Below are positions 36,431-48,769 of a stretch of 64,000 bases of DNA, piece after piece. Source of the DNA: Sphagnum compactum. Taxonomy: Eukaryota; Bryophyta; Sphagnopsida; Sphagnales. Position 1 is the first letter of the stretch; each line of letters starts with the position of its first letter. Made by a program: the position numbers and the translations under genes. The notes below the pieces were generated by a model. It worked only from the letters and a program-made list of their open reading frames with translations, did no database searches and was not told the origin of the DNA. The stretch spans positions 13,130,302 through 13,194,301 of the forward strand of contig OZ234497.1 of NCBI GenBank assembly GCA_965153455.1, given 5' to 3'.

Positions 36431-36959
36431 CCATAGTGGTTGGGCTACTGCCTATTTTGCTGGGTTAAGGTGGCTGGCCAGCCCAATAATACGGTGACCA
36501 AGCCACTAAACCTTATCAGAACAGACAGTACTAGTGACACCATTAGCTTATCCAAACGATTGACGGGTTGCTCTATTATAATTCAGTCACCAAAATACAA
36601 GAATTGTGTTCATACGCTAGAAAGAAGTACAGAAATAGAGCAAAGCAATTTAAAAACATGTGTCAAAAGGGAACTTCCTTCCTTTTCGTCCTGGGAATCA
36701 CAATAAAAAGTATTAATATTAATATTAATATATTAATTATAATTATAATAATAAGTAAATATATGAGAAGATAAATAAAGACCTGAAATCCAAGACTTCA
36801 CTCCTTTTTCTGATGGGAACCCGTAAATAATCTGACAGCTAGTTCCACGAGACAAGACACGTGTCCGTAAAGCGAGTGTGGCTGTCACGCGATGCATTTT
36901 AATTAGCCACTCGGTTGAAAAGGTCCAGTCGTCGGTTTTCGAGAAAGGGCATATGGGAT

Positions 36960-39427
36960 CATTTTGTGTGAACAGGAGATTTTCACGGTCACCTCATCCG
37001 CTGTGTGAACTGTGCATGGCTCTCTACGCTGGCCCTACTAGCTGTGTGAACAGTACCTTTCTCCGCGAGTCCCGTCCGTCCGTCCGTCCCTTCCCCCGTA
37101 GCTCGCGGAAAACCGCCTGTTCGGTGTGTCAGGCAACGGTGAAAGATGCCGCGAGATCGAAGGCTAATGGCGGACGGAAGGAAAGGAAAGAGATTGTTAG
37201 TTGTGTAGTGGGTCCGGCTCCATGATCCAGTAGAGAATGTGTGCACCTTTTTTTTCCCCAGAAGTTCAAGGTTACAGTTGAGGTCATCGCTGATGAAATG
37301 ACAGTTGAGGTGACTACCACCATTTTCTTTTCCTTCTTTTCATCGTTTTCTTTTCTCCGGCAGTAGGCCATCAGTTCTCAGTATCAGAGTTTTTATCGAT
37401 TGTGTAAGTTCCTGTCCTTGTGATATCATTGCAACGCCATTGAACAGGACTTCTTCAGCCTATTGAGGGATCAAAATATACAAAGAAAATTAAATGCAAT
37501 GGTGCTTGAATATACAAAAGTTGGACCTGAAAAATACCATTTCAACCATACAAAACATTTTTTGAAGAAAAAAAACATTCTAATCATCAGATTTTTATGA
37601 TAAGTTCCAGTAGGTAGTCAATAATACAGGAGTAGTTCCGTTTTTTTCTATTTTCATATCTCATCTGTAGCCAAATTTGGCTAAAGCATCTTATGGATGA
37701 GCGCCACTTCAGTTGAAAAAACAAACCCCGATCAGTATGTGACCCTGCAAACATATCTCTCACATCCAAGTTTTAGTTATCTAATTTTTTCCAACCCCGC
37801 CCATAAAACTAAACCTGGGACTGCAAATAAATTCTATGCAAACATCCAACTACACCTCCAGAAAACATATGAAACCCAACTCAAGAATGCTGACTCCCCA
37901 CTTGCTCTACAAAACAGACTAAGGAAGTTTGACAAATGTTGCTTTCACACTCACTGGAATAAACTTGCCAAACCCAATTGAGTAGTACAAGCACACACAC
38001 TTGGAGGTCCCAGCTTGTTGGGTACTCTCTTCCCCCATCCAAAACATTCAACAGCCCCACCACAGCAATCACTCAAACATGCTCCCTTGTCAATAGGTTA
38101 CTCAACGAAATCCCTAGATTTTTCATCATCCCCCTGATCATTGATCTGTATACGAAAACACATTCTTTCTGAAAGGTCAACTGCGCAGCAGAAAGAGCAA
38201 GATTAACCCTCCAAAAAGTTAATCACAACAACTACTGTTTGGCACTCTTCCCTTCAACACAAGGCAAATTCTGAATCACTCTCTACACAAAACCAACAAA
38301 AAGCACTTAGCTTCCAAAATCCGCGCCTCCTTGTAGTCGCGCCACTCCCATGCTCCATAGCTTGAATTGTTCTCCTCCATTCCAGAGCAAAACAACGAAC
38401 ATTATATAAATCCCTACACTTTCGCACAGAATTAACAAAGAGCTTATCACCACATCCAGGCTTCCTCTAGGAAACCTTTCTGTGAATAACAAAACGACAA
38501 AACAGCAGAGTTTTGGGCGCCGTGGGTCTGATGTAGATCATCCTGTCCAAACCATAAAATTTCCCATCCATAATTTTCTGTTACAGCACCTCATCCAAGA
38601 TTTGGCCACATGCTACTGAGCACTTGTGGAGATGCTCTTTTCATCAGTTTTGAGCACGAGGAAGTGCATGGAGGGAGAGCGCTTGGAGGTCGAATGTTGG
38701 ACAACAAGTCTTTGAGTTGCTTGCCGGCCGGGAGTTGCAGCAAACAAAAAAAAAAAGGTTCTAGTGGGAGTGTCAGCCGTGAGTTTGACGGCTGCGGGCG
38801 GGCTGTCTGCCGGCCGGCTGGATCATCATCCATAAGAGTAGATAGAATTTGGTCCATGCCCATTAGGTCATGCGGATGCTGCCACACAAGCAGGAACAAA
38901 TTGCGGCAAAAAAAACGTCGTGGCAGAGCCGCCTGTTCTTCTTACAAAACGCACACATGGAATCAGGCACCGACAACACATAGACACAAACACGCACGCA
39001 CGCAACACAAAAGAATTAGAGTTTCAGAACCTTATTGATCATTAGATTGTTTTCAGTTGCAGCTTCTGGATGTCTTAGCAGAGTGTACTCGCTCGAGGTC
39101 AGAGTTTGCGCGGTGTGGAAACAACAAGCTAGGGCAGCTTGCACGTTAGACAGAATGATCGGGAAGCATGTCCAGAGATAGACGTCGAGGAGGACGAGTA
39201 CCGAGGAGAATGAGTTTGAGAAGTTTCGCTTTCTTCAGTAATCTTGTGCTGAGGCTCATCGGACACAAACCTTTGAGATTGTGCCAGGATCAGTAGACAG
39301 AAGGAAATTTTTTGTAGATTGTCCAGACACCTGTATCACGGTCCTGAACATCTTGAAGGTCGTGTTCTGAGTCGAGGAGATTGTTCGCGGCCGGCAGAAA
39401 AAAAGCCTGTAGACTTGTGGAAACATC
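36960..39427 (+). promoter_or_regulatory. Upstream region of PHO1 copy 2
   Basis: Shares its distal (36960-37290) and proximal (38930-39427) blocks with the copy 1 upstream region, but the two are separated by about 1.6 kb here versus about 0.4 kb in copy 1. The distal block has three GTGTGAAC(A/T)G words (near 36966, 36999 and 37043) and a (CGTC)n stretch near 37069-37090. The inserted middle part has no recognisable gene. Confidence 0.55.
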
Positions 39428-42400
39428 ATGGTGAAATTCTCGAAGCAGCTGGAAGGTCAGCTTGTACCCGAATGGAGGGACGCCTATTGCAACTACAAGC
39501 AGCTCAAGAAAGATGTGAAACGAATCAAACAAGAACGCTTGCTCCAGAACGGTTCCACCATCCCCGCAGGCTCTGCAGATTCCAATACTCTAAGGAGATC
39601 CATCTCATCTTTGCAGCGGAACATGAGTGGCCATCTCGGCCGCAGTTTGTCTTACCAAAATCGATCACCAGGGGAGTTGCTCGTGGTAAGCAGCAGGCCT
39701 TTGAACAACCCAAGTTCTCAAAGATTGTGCCCTGGAAGTCAGGAAGGCTGCTTTCAAGGTCCTTGCAGCAACTGGATTTCATGATACAAGTACTGATCTA
39801 AGTTCTTTTTTTTTCCTCCTACATGTATGTATGGACGCGTGCAGTTTCACAAGAAAGATCGGCGGGACGTCCAGCATGGAGTTCCAACTGTGTACGAAAC
39901 TGAGCTGATGGAGCCACTCGGACATGCGGAGCAGGACAGGGCGTTTTTCAATCGTTTGGATGCGCAATTGAACAAGATCAACCGCTTCTACAAGCTCAAG
40001 GAGACGGAATACATTGCCCAGGCTCGTCGCCTGGAACGGCAGCTGTTGGCGTTGTTTCACGTTCAGGAAGCCCTGGCACGACAGAACCTAATATTGCAAA
40101 GCTCGTCAAAAAGCTCGGGAGAGGAGAACAGCAACAGCAGCAGCGACGATGAATCCATTGGTAAGTACTTCGAAGAATTGCACGCTGCCATCGCTCCATG
40201 ATCATCGTGCACTGGTCACATCAACACTGCACGCACCGTAGACTAAATCATCGCATTGGCATGCTCGGAGCCGTTGTGCAGGAATGATGTCCAAACGTGC
40301 TGCAAGCACTACTACTCCCCTGAGAGAGATTGTTGTATCGAAGCCTGGAACTCGATCATACTCCCCTGCTGTCGCCCAGGATGATGATTCCGGGAGCATG
40401 ATCACCGAAGATCAAGGTTGCGACAGTAACGTAACATCCGATGGAGAAGAGATGGACAGCATTGCGAGCTTTATAGAGAACGTCGAAGTTGCGGTGAGGG
40501 AGTCGGAGGAGTCGTCTGAGGATTCTTCTACTCTAGATGTGCCACTAGAGGTCTCTGAAAATGTGCAGCCAAAGAATCCGTCCCGGAGCGACACCGGGAG
40601 AATTCTGCGGTCAAGGGCAGGAGTATCGAGTCGAGAAGAGCATCATGAGAGCATCATGAGTCCCTTCCACACCGTGAGAGGCAAGGGCGACTATGATTCC
40701 CGGCTGCAGAAGCTGCGGGATTCAAATGTGCAACCCGAAAACAACAAATCTGTTCGAGACCATGTACGCTTTGCAGATCGAGAGTTGAGGAACATAATTC
40801 AGGACATGATCGACTTGAGCCTGAGCCAGAAGAAGATTAACAGTTCCGAGAAAATGCTCCGCACAGCCTTCATCGAATTCTACCGCGGCCTTGGCCTCCT
40901 CAAAAGCTACAGGTTCGATCTTTCCAATGTCAAACCTCCCTACGTCTAGACTCTAATGGAGATTGTTGTCTTTCCAGACTGTAGCAGCAGGGGGAAGCTC
41001 CAACTTCAATGGTTCCCGTACTCCATGGATAATGATCTGGGCCGCGCGACTGATGCAAGGACGTGCACGCACGCACGCGGGGTTTGTTGATTGCAGTTCT
41101 CTGAACATAGTGGCTTTCGCTAAGATTCTAAAGAAATACGACAAAGTGGTGAAATGGAACCTGGCGCCCATGTACATTAAAGAAGTGGAGCGCTCCTACT
41201 TTGCTTCTTCAGACAATGTGGGTATGCAATGTGCATGCACACGGGAGTGTGCGGACATCGTCCGTGAAAGCGTCCGTGAAAGATAAACACCTTGATCAGA
41301 GCCGCGTCTAAGATATTTTACAACCTAGAGTTTGCTCCTACGACGTTAGGGTTTGAATTGCAGCTAGGTTCCAGGACATTGCTTCAAGGGTTTCATTTCA
41401 TGTGCACAGTACTTGTGATCACCGATGCTGCACGATGCTTCAATTGATTATAATGCATGCGCACAGGTGACGAAGCTAATGACGAAAGTTGAAGATATCT
41501 TCACAAAGCACTTCTCTCACCATGATCGAAGAAAGGCCATGGCCCAGTTGAGACCCATGCAACAACATGGAGGCCACACCACCACGTTCTTCTTAGGTAA
41601 GTAAGTTGCATCTAGATATGCTCACAATGTCATGACTCACGACAGCATCTAGACTGGGGAGGATTGATTGACACTGCCATGCATGATCAGCAATATTCAT
41701 GTCCAGAAATTACTTGCTCTTGAGCTGCAATCATGTTCAAAGATTCTTTACTAACAACAAGTGTTCCTTTCAACCCAAGTGAAATGACTTGGGTTTTGCA
41801 ACTTTCTTTCCAACAGAGAAAAATGAATTGGGTGTAGCAAATCGGGTTTTGTAACTTTCTTTTCTATGGGGTGAAACCACTTGAGTTTAGCCAGTCAGAT
41901 TTTGCAACTCCAAAATGACTATGCAATCTTCCAAAACGATTATGTAATCAAAATGGAAGTTGAAAACTCAAGTTGTTAAACCCAATTCATTTCACCAAGT
42001 TGAAAATGACACTTTTTGTTATAGTATAAATAGGTAGATCAATTGAATTTGACAAGACAAACTCGTGAAATTCAAGCTACCTGACTGACAATCACTAAGG
42101 GGACTCATGTGTTGCAAGCAGGAATGTTTTCAGGCTCAACAGCTGGGCTATTGGTTGCTTTCATTTTGATTCTACTCACACAGCATGACTACAGAATTAT
42201 GGCTGGCAAAGAATACATGGAGTCAGTGTTCAAAATCTTCAGGTGACTCCCAATCCAATGTCAATTTGATACAGGTCTCCACACATCACATTCACATATG
42301 CAAGTAGTTAAACACTCTTTGATACTCAGATGAATTCGTGATGCTGGAGAGATCTAAGTCAGAAATAGAAAAGTTGAATCAGATTTACACTTGCCAATGT

Positions 42401-44686
42401 CAATACACTTCAAATCTGAAAAACAAGAATCTGTCTGAGAGAGAATCTTGGGATTCAGGTGGTTCTATTAAGTAACCCATCCTGAGCAATGGATCATGAA
42501 CTAAGTCGTGGGTATGTGATGATGATTGATGGATGTGTGCAGCACACTAGGATTGCTGCTACTCCATATGTATATGTATGCATGGAATGTGTATGCATGG
42601 CAACGGACACGCATCAACTATGGATTTATCTTTGAATTCTCGCCGGGCACAGAGCTCCGTTATCGAGAGGTTTTGCTCATTTGTACAGCACTGAGCAGCA
42701 TGCTGCTAGGAACCATGATAGTTCACATTATTGCAAGTGCAAAGGAGGCTCCCAATTACAACCACTCTGAGTGGGCCCCTATGGCCATAACACTGGTAAG
42801 CTCATGTTTCTATCACGAGTCTTTCAAGCTCCCATAATGATCCTGTTATGATCCCTTGCCAATCTTGAGCAAAGAACTTGAATGTGATATGGTGGAGAAT
42901 CTGCAGAAATAGAAAGGACTATGCTTACAAACTCTCTTGTACATACTTGAACTTCTACATACGGATTCAGGTTTTCTTGGTGATGCTTCTCATTCCTGCC
43001 AACATATTCTACAAGTCATCTCGCTACTTCTTTTTGCGATGCTTTCGCCGGATCGTATTTGCCCCATTCTACAAGGTACATAGCTGACAGAGAGATCAAC
43101 ATGCAACACAAATAGACTAATCGATTTCAATCTGCATCACAAGTTGAAGATATGTATACACATAGTACTGTGAATGTGGTGGAGAGCATATTTTGCATTT
43201 TTGCAGATCAGCTGCAAGTGCGCAATAGATCTGATTTTTGTGATACAATCTTCTATTGCAGGTGGTGCTGTCAGATTTCTTCCTAGGTGATCAACTAACC
43301 AGCCAGGTAGCCTCATTCCGTAATTTTGAGTTTATGCTCTGCTACTACTCAGGTGGCTATTTTCAGCACCGTGATGACAGTGCCTGCAGTGACAACATGA
43401 CATTCAAGCTGCTGATGTATGTGTTTTCCTTGCTTCCCTACTGGTGGCGTTTCTTACAGGTTTGACCTTTCTTTCTCAATGTTCAGCCCTTCTCTCTCCT
43501 GGAGTTCACAAATTTCCATATGCTCATCACAATGAATGTATACTTCACACTAAGGTGTGGAAGTAAAACAGAGATGATAGCACTTTATTGCTCCTGAATA
43601 TGAAAACTCAAAATGTGACTCTTAGGTATACTTATGCATGCTTAGGACAGTTCTGATTGATTGATCAGATAAGTATTTGATGACTGGCAGTGTTTGAGAA
43701 GATGGAGAGACGAGGGAGATAAACTGCAACTCTACAATGCTGGCAAATACATGTCAGCTATGGTGGCCGTGGTGCTGAGATTAGCATATGTCTCCCACAG
43801 CAACAGTGCATTACTGGTTTTGTTTGTGCTGTCCTCCTGTTTTGCAACACTCTACCAGGTTTACTGGGATGTGGTGGTTGATTGGGGACTTCTTCAACAA
43901 AATTCCAAGAACCCTGGGCTCCGTGACAATCTCATCCTCAAAAAGAAATATCTCTATCATATCTCTATGGTACCTCCTCCTGTAACCCTTGAATCCACTT
44001 TCTTCAGTTTCATGGGCACTCAAATCCATCTCAAATCCTGGTCCCAAAAGCATTCACAGATTTGCAAATTCTTGAAGATCACTAACCTCCAGATTCTTAT
44101 TGTGCAGTGGGTGAATTTGTTGTTGAGACTCACCTGGATTTCTCATAACTCTAATCCATTTCCTCGAATCCATCTCAAAACTGGCCCAAAAAAGGCATCT
44201 GGAGATTTGACAGATGAAAATTCTTGAAGCTCACTAACCTCCAGATTCTTATACAAATGTGCAGTGGTTGAATGCTTTGTTGAGACTGGCCTGGATTTCG
44301 TCAATACAACCTCTGAATGGGATTCCCGGATTCAGCCAACCTGCCTGGAGTGTCATGTTTGCAGCACTTGAGGTCATTCGACGTGGTCAGTGGAACTTCT
44401 ACAGGTAAACAATGCATAACTCCAGATTATTGAAGTATTTTGTGCATTTATCAAAAAAATTCACATACATTCTTCTTTTGTAATTAATCCTTGATTGGTC
44501 ACCTTCTTTGGACTGTTTGAATGCTGGTAGACTTGAGCAATCTCATTCTGAGCAATTTACCTCCTGGTGTGTGCATACATACTTGTGTGCAGATTGGAGA
44601 ATGAGCATTTGAATAATGTAGGTAAATATAGAGCGGTGAAAACTGTGCCTCTGCCATTCAAGGAATTTGAAGGTGGTTCAGTCTGA
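39428..44686 (+). CDS. PHO1: PHO1-type phosphate exporter, copy 2 (SPX-EXS), 12 exons
   Basis: Exons: 39428-39685, 39845-40160, 40282-40912, 41097-41217, 41467-41596, 42122-42242, 42543-42795, 42971-43075, 43262-43459, 43691-43969, 44265-44404, 44593-44686. All GT-AG, frame intact, 881 codons plus TGA. Exons 4-10 and 12 have exactly the lengths of copy 1. The SPX domain spans about residues 1-440: [20 protein letters not shown] at the start, [20 protein letters not shown] in exon 2, and [19 protein letters not shown] across the exon 3/4 junction. A Ser/Glu-rich linker lies in exon 3, which is 126 nt longer than in copy 1. Hydrophobic segments lie at about 486-510, 527-545, 569-592 and 604-625. 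EXS is about 646-865. The exon 4 donor is GTGGGT where copy 1 has GTAAGT. Expected role: SPX-regulated phosphate export. Family certain. Confidence 0.95.
41751..42024. mobile_element. Foldback MITE in intron 5 of PHO1 copy 2
   Basis: Left arm from 41751 (CTAACAACAAGTGTTCCTTT) and right arm ending at 42024 (ATGACACTTTTTGTTATAG) are imperfect inverted repeats of about 50 nt (CCCAAGTGAAATGACTTGGG versus CCCAATTCATTTCACCAAG read in reverse). The left arm text recurs once more inside. TA follows the right end and TTA precedes the left. Intron 5 of copy 1 is 190 nt and lacks it; here the intron is 525 nt. Confidence 0.7.
44021..44305 (+). repeat. Tandem duplication creating a decoy exon 11 start in PHO1 copy 2
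   Basis: About 150 bp (AATCCATCTCAAA...CTAACCTCCAGATTCTTAT...GTGCAG plus the first 40 nt of exon 11) occurs at 44021-44145 and again at 44165-44305. The first copy has a usable acceptor before 44108 (GTGCAG|TGGGTGAATTTG) and an open frame in phase with exon 10 to TGA at 44225-44227. Copy 1 has a single version. Confidence 0.8.
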
Positions 44687-46529
44687 TTAGATTGAAGCTG
44701 CAACTTTGCGAGTTTCCAACAACCCTCAGAGCAATACCCTTGAAGGTACACCCAAGAGAGCCAAGATTCTGTTTTCCTCAAGAAAGGTTTTTCCCAAGTG
44801 ATTCATTTAGAGATTGTTGCTCAAAAGCACATTTGATTACAGAGTTCCTAACATTCAAGTCAATTTTTGTATTTCTTGGGTAAGTGGGGCAGGTGTCTTC
44901 TGGAAAAACTCCTGCTTAAGTTCATAGCATTCATGATCCAAGGGCTCATTAGATTTTAATTGAGTTAGAACTACAAGAATTTGTTCAAAGATGGAGTCAC
45001 TGTTTAGAAAGCAAGAAGAAAGGTCAAACAAGTCTGATTCACCTCCTCCTTCCAGACAGAAACTGAAAAAACTTACAGCAGCATCAAACATATGTGGCTC
45101 CCATTCAACTATTCAACAACCAATTACTTTTCAAGCAGGTGCACTTTCGGATCTGTATATGTTTGCAAGCTTTTTATTCCATTCTCCATTGTATGAACAT
45201 GCCCAGCAGCAGCCTCTATTTCAGGCTCCATTGATTTTTGGCACATACAGGGAGCAGCCATAATTTCTCCTGCATGAGCCTGCAAAGTGGACCAAATGAA
45301 GTATAGACTATTTGAATGGGCCAATTATTATGGTTGGTCAATTGTGGACAGTCATTTCCTTCTACTTCTTGCACAAAGTACTTCAATAATCCGGAGTTCT
45401 GCACTCCCTGCTAACATGGACATGTATACCAGTCCCCACACCATTTGATTGTAAATCATCATCCAAAATATACTGAAACAACCAGTTTATTGCTGTTGTT
45501 GGGCATGCTCTGAGATGATCAGACTTCTCTATTGTTTACTCCAGAAAGTAAAGTCCTGTCAATGTACTACAAAATAAAGAATGTTCCCCTTCCTAAGAAA
45601 TTTGCTTTCCTTCACCAAAGGATGAAATCAAGGATTCACGAATCTGCAAATATGCAATTTCCTACATCAAGAAATAGCAGTCTGGTGTCCTGCATTCATT
45701 CACCGAAGGATTAAGGCAAGGATTTGAAACACCAATTTGATTATAGTGGCAGAACATGTACTCAGAGCAATTTGACATTATACTACAGTTCTAATGGCAA
45801 TTACAGTGTAGTAGTAGTGAATATGAGATGCAAATGAACATCCTGATTTTCCTTTCATGGCTGACAGATGCTCCAAAAGATATTCCCTTTGAGCAAGAAA
45901 TCAAAGTGAGCAACCTGAGAAGAGGCATATGCAGTCTCCAAATGTGTGACACAAACATGAACATCCACATGTTATCAGATGTGTCTAATTAAGGGATTCT
46001 TTAAAACCTATTTGAGATGTAACAGATAGTAAAAAGAAAGCAACACTTCAGAGCATATACTCTCTGATTTTGTGCACTCATCCCAAGTATAGTGGATGCA
46101 GTCCAGACATGAAGAACTGTTGATTTCTAAAGCACTTTTAAGTGATTCCTGATGCATACAAAACAACTCCAATTATGAGTCTATTTCAAAATCATCATAC
46201 TCATATTTCAAGGTAACCAGAACAGGGAGAAAAACTTTCCCTTCAGTCAAAGAAAAACTCCAGATAAGGACTTGGGAACAGAGACAGAGAAAAACATGGG
46301 AAAGAATAAGGATCAGGGAAGAAGAAAATCATGACAGGGAAAGACTCGTTCAAAAATGAACCATATACTAGCACTATGAACATCAGTGACAATCTCACTT
46401 TTTTCATGGAAGAGAACTTGTTTGAAATAAGCTATAAACTAGCACTATAAACATCAGTGAGCATCTCTTACATGTCCAGTGACCATCAACAGTGATGTAC
46501 ATGATAGCAGACTCTTATATCACACAATT
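44687..46529 (+). other. 3' flank of PHO1 copy 2 and intergenic DNA
   Basis: Homologous to the copy 1 flank up to about 45250, then unique. A partial duplication is visible near 46352-46468 (ACTAGCACTAT(G/A)AACATCAGTGA twice). No gene supported. Confidence 0.5.
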
Positions 46530-47010
46530 TACATTTCATCAGCTCTCCCTATTGTCAATATAGGCCAGGGTAACCACAAGCCTGCATTCCACAGTTCTGG
46601 TCAAAAGTGTGGAAGCAACAGGAAAGACTTGGCTATGATACTGGCTAACACCAAATAGCAAAGAAGGGAAACACAAGGGAAATAACAAAGAACAGAACCC
46701 TGTACCAAAGAAGGGAAACAACCAAAAAGAAGATGAGACACATAAGTAAGAAGAACAGAACATAGCAGACAAAAGGGAAACAATGAACAGAGACAAAGCG
46801 GGTTTAGAAAAGCTCCCACTTACAAGACTCTATACAAAATCATTTGGAAAACTCCAAATGCTGAAATTCCTGACAAGAAACTTCCCTTTACTGAGACAAC
46901 CTCTAGTCCTCGTTATGTGAAATTTTTGGGGATAGTCTTTATTCTTCAGAAGGACAACGAAACTGACCATCTGAGAATCGAAGAAAGCTTTAGAATTAAG
47001 ACCCCTCAAG
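46530..47010. repeat. Direct repeat, left copy (flanks RPL38)
   Basis: Aligns in the same orientation with 49450-49893. Shared blocks: CATCAGCTC, GGAAGCAAC, TACTGGCTA, CCACTTACAAGAC, AAAATCATT, AAGACAA/AAGGACAA and GACTGACCATCTG. A minus-strand frame crossing this copy (46830-47288, 152 codons) and one in the other copy (49704-49892) share MVS(F/L) and TRTRG/KRTRG text because the DNA is shared. No known domain. Confidence 0.75.
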
Positions 47011-48082
47011 AACCTCAAGACCCCCAAGAACTGGTTATTAATAACACCCAACTTAGCAGTAATAAAGATACTATGATGAATATGAAACAAACAGATCATG
47101 TCATTACCTGCATTACTAAGATTGAGTATTTTTACCAAAGATATCACACAAAGACCCTTGTGACTTTGGTTAATCAGTAAATCCAAGAAGTTATAAAAGA
47201 AGCCCCTCAGAAGTACAATATAACTCACAAGGCATTTCAGGTTTGTATGTATGCCATTGCCACCAAAAGAGTCCTCATCTGGGTACATAAAGCTCTCTTA
47301 TCCCAGAGAGTCTGGGACAACAAGACCACCCACAAAGATACCACCAAAAGATTTTGTTCCCAAGTAAATAAAACTGTCAAACGTCTAGAAATTCCAGGAC
47401 AAACAAAGATCACCCACAAAACACACGGATTAGAGATAACCTCTGAAATACAAAGGGAGTAAGTACTGGTCTTCAAAAGATATTACAACAAATCGAATCC
47501 CTCAAGCACATCAAAGCCCAAGGTCTCTAGTAGAGTCAAAAGGATTTCATTTCATGAAAATCAAAGCTCTCTAAGGGGACTGTTCAACAACAACAGCACC
47601 GTTGTTGCATTGTTGAGAACGAAAGCAGAACTTACGAGAGTGATCTCGAGACAACCGGTTAATACAGACGGTGGCAGCAGAACTTGGAAATCAAGCTACA
47701 AACCCCAGTCATGTAAAAGCAAGAAAGCACACATGAAAGAGGTGCCCAGAACATCGGTACATACAAGAGGAGACGGCACAACAATGATTTCTCTCATGCA
47801 AAGTCTTTCATGGTTCACATCCCTTCAAATCAAGAGGCATTTCACATAGAAGCTCCTCCATAGAATCTCAAAACCTCGTCCAAATCTAACCTCAGTTCGG
47901 CCATTCAAATGTTCACTAACTCCTTGACCAAGAAAGAAGTAAACCGTTACATCTCTAGTCCCGAAAAAAACAGCTTCCAATACTCCAAAATGCAATCTAC
48001 TCCCTCCATACTACTACCAGTTTTCTTCAAGCTCTGTTGACAGGTACAAGGGAGGGAGACAGAAACCGGCAGTTTGGTTCTT
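47011..48082. other. Intergenic DNA downstream of RPL38
   Basis: No supported gene. The part nearest 48082 should contain the RPL38 3' UTR. Short plus-strand frames (for example 47610-47849) have no recognisable domain. Confidence 0.45.
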
Positions 48083-48292
48083 TTACAAGTCCTGCACCGT
48101 GAGGCCTGGGGGCAAGGACTGCTTCAGCTTGTCCGCTTTATCGGTATCAAACACACACAAGGTGTAGAGGTACTTCTTGCACCTCACCTTGAACTTCACC
48201 ACATCCTTGCTGCGCTTTATCTTCACGGACCGCGCGTCCTTCCGGCGCGCTGTTAGCAAGAAGTCCTTAATCTCACTGATCTGCTTCGGCAT
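48083..48292 (-). CDS. RPL38: 60S ribosomal protein L38 (eL38)
   Basis: 69 codons, ATG at 48292 in a good context (CCACCATGCC), reading [20 protein letters not shown] and ending [14 protein letters not shown]. Length and text match the eL38 family (69 residues in plants), a small, basic protein of the large cytosolic ribosomal subunit. Visible features: Lys/Arg-rich middle ([20 protein letters not shown]) and the YLYTLCVFD strand. The coding region is not interrupted by introns, which I find noteworthy for a plant ribosomal protein gene. A telo-box lies 128-136 nt upstream. The next gene upstream on the same strand is eIF(iso)4G. Confidence 0.97.
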   Translation of the reverse strand: MPKQISEIKDFLLTARRKDARSVKIKRSKDVVKFKVRCKKYLYTLCVFDTDKADKLKQSLPPGLTVQDL

Positions 48293-48419
48293 GGTGGATC
48301 GATCGCTTCAACGCCGCGCCCTTATTACTTCCGCGGCAGTCTGGAAAACGGAAGCGAAAGACGCACAGCGCTTGGCCGCAGTAGACCCACGCACCGACGC
48401 GAGCAAACGCAAAAGAGAA

Positions 48420-48428
48420 TTAGGGTTT
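48420..48428 (-). promoter_or_regulatory. Telo-box (AAACCCTAA) upstream of RPL38
   Basis: TTAGGGTTT on the plus strand is AAACCCTAA on the coding strand of RPL38. This element is common in promoters and 5' leaders of plant ribosomal protein and translation genes and supports coordinated expression in dividing cells. Position and context fit that role; activity is inferred. Confidence 0.7.
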
Positions 48429-48769
48429 GGCGCTCTGGGAGTTTGATGGCGCCCTTGTGGCCGCCGCCTTTTCATCTATCAGAAGACTCATCAATTCTCA
48501 TTATTCATCCGCGAGGGAAATGAACGTAATTAGTGATTGGAAGACCAATGGATTGAAGCGTCCATTGGAAAACGGAGCTCATGGCCCTACTAAGCAAGAC
48601 CGCATTCTTCGTGCCTTCGAAAATTTCTCGCAATGGATCTTGAGCGAGCTTTGCAAATTAATTTCTGGGTATTAATAATCTGCCCTCTGTTTGTATGTAG
48701 TAGAACCAAAAGCTGAAGAAGAAGTCCACAGGAAAATACCAAGTAGGAAATGACTAATTGGGACCCACA

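Noticed and set aside
37508-37515. P1BS-like phosphate response site GAATATAC upstream of PHO1 copy 2
   Set aside because: A single match to a six-base-specified motif about 1.9 kb upstream is expected by chance, and copy 1 has no matching site in the homologous blocks.
46830-47288. 152-codon minus-strand frame
   Set aside because: Lies across a repeated DNA segment; no recognisable domain, and the second copy of the repeat keeps only part of the frame.
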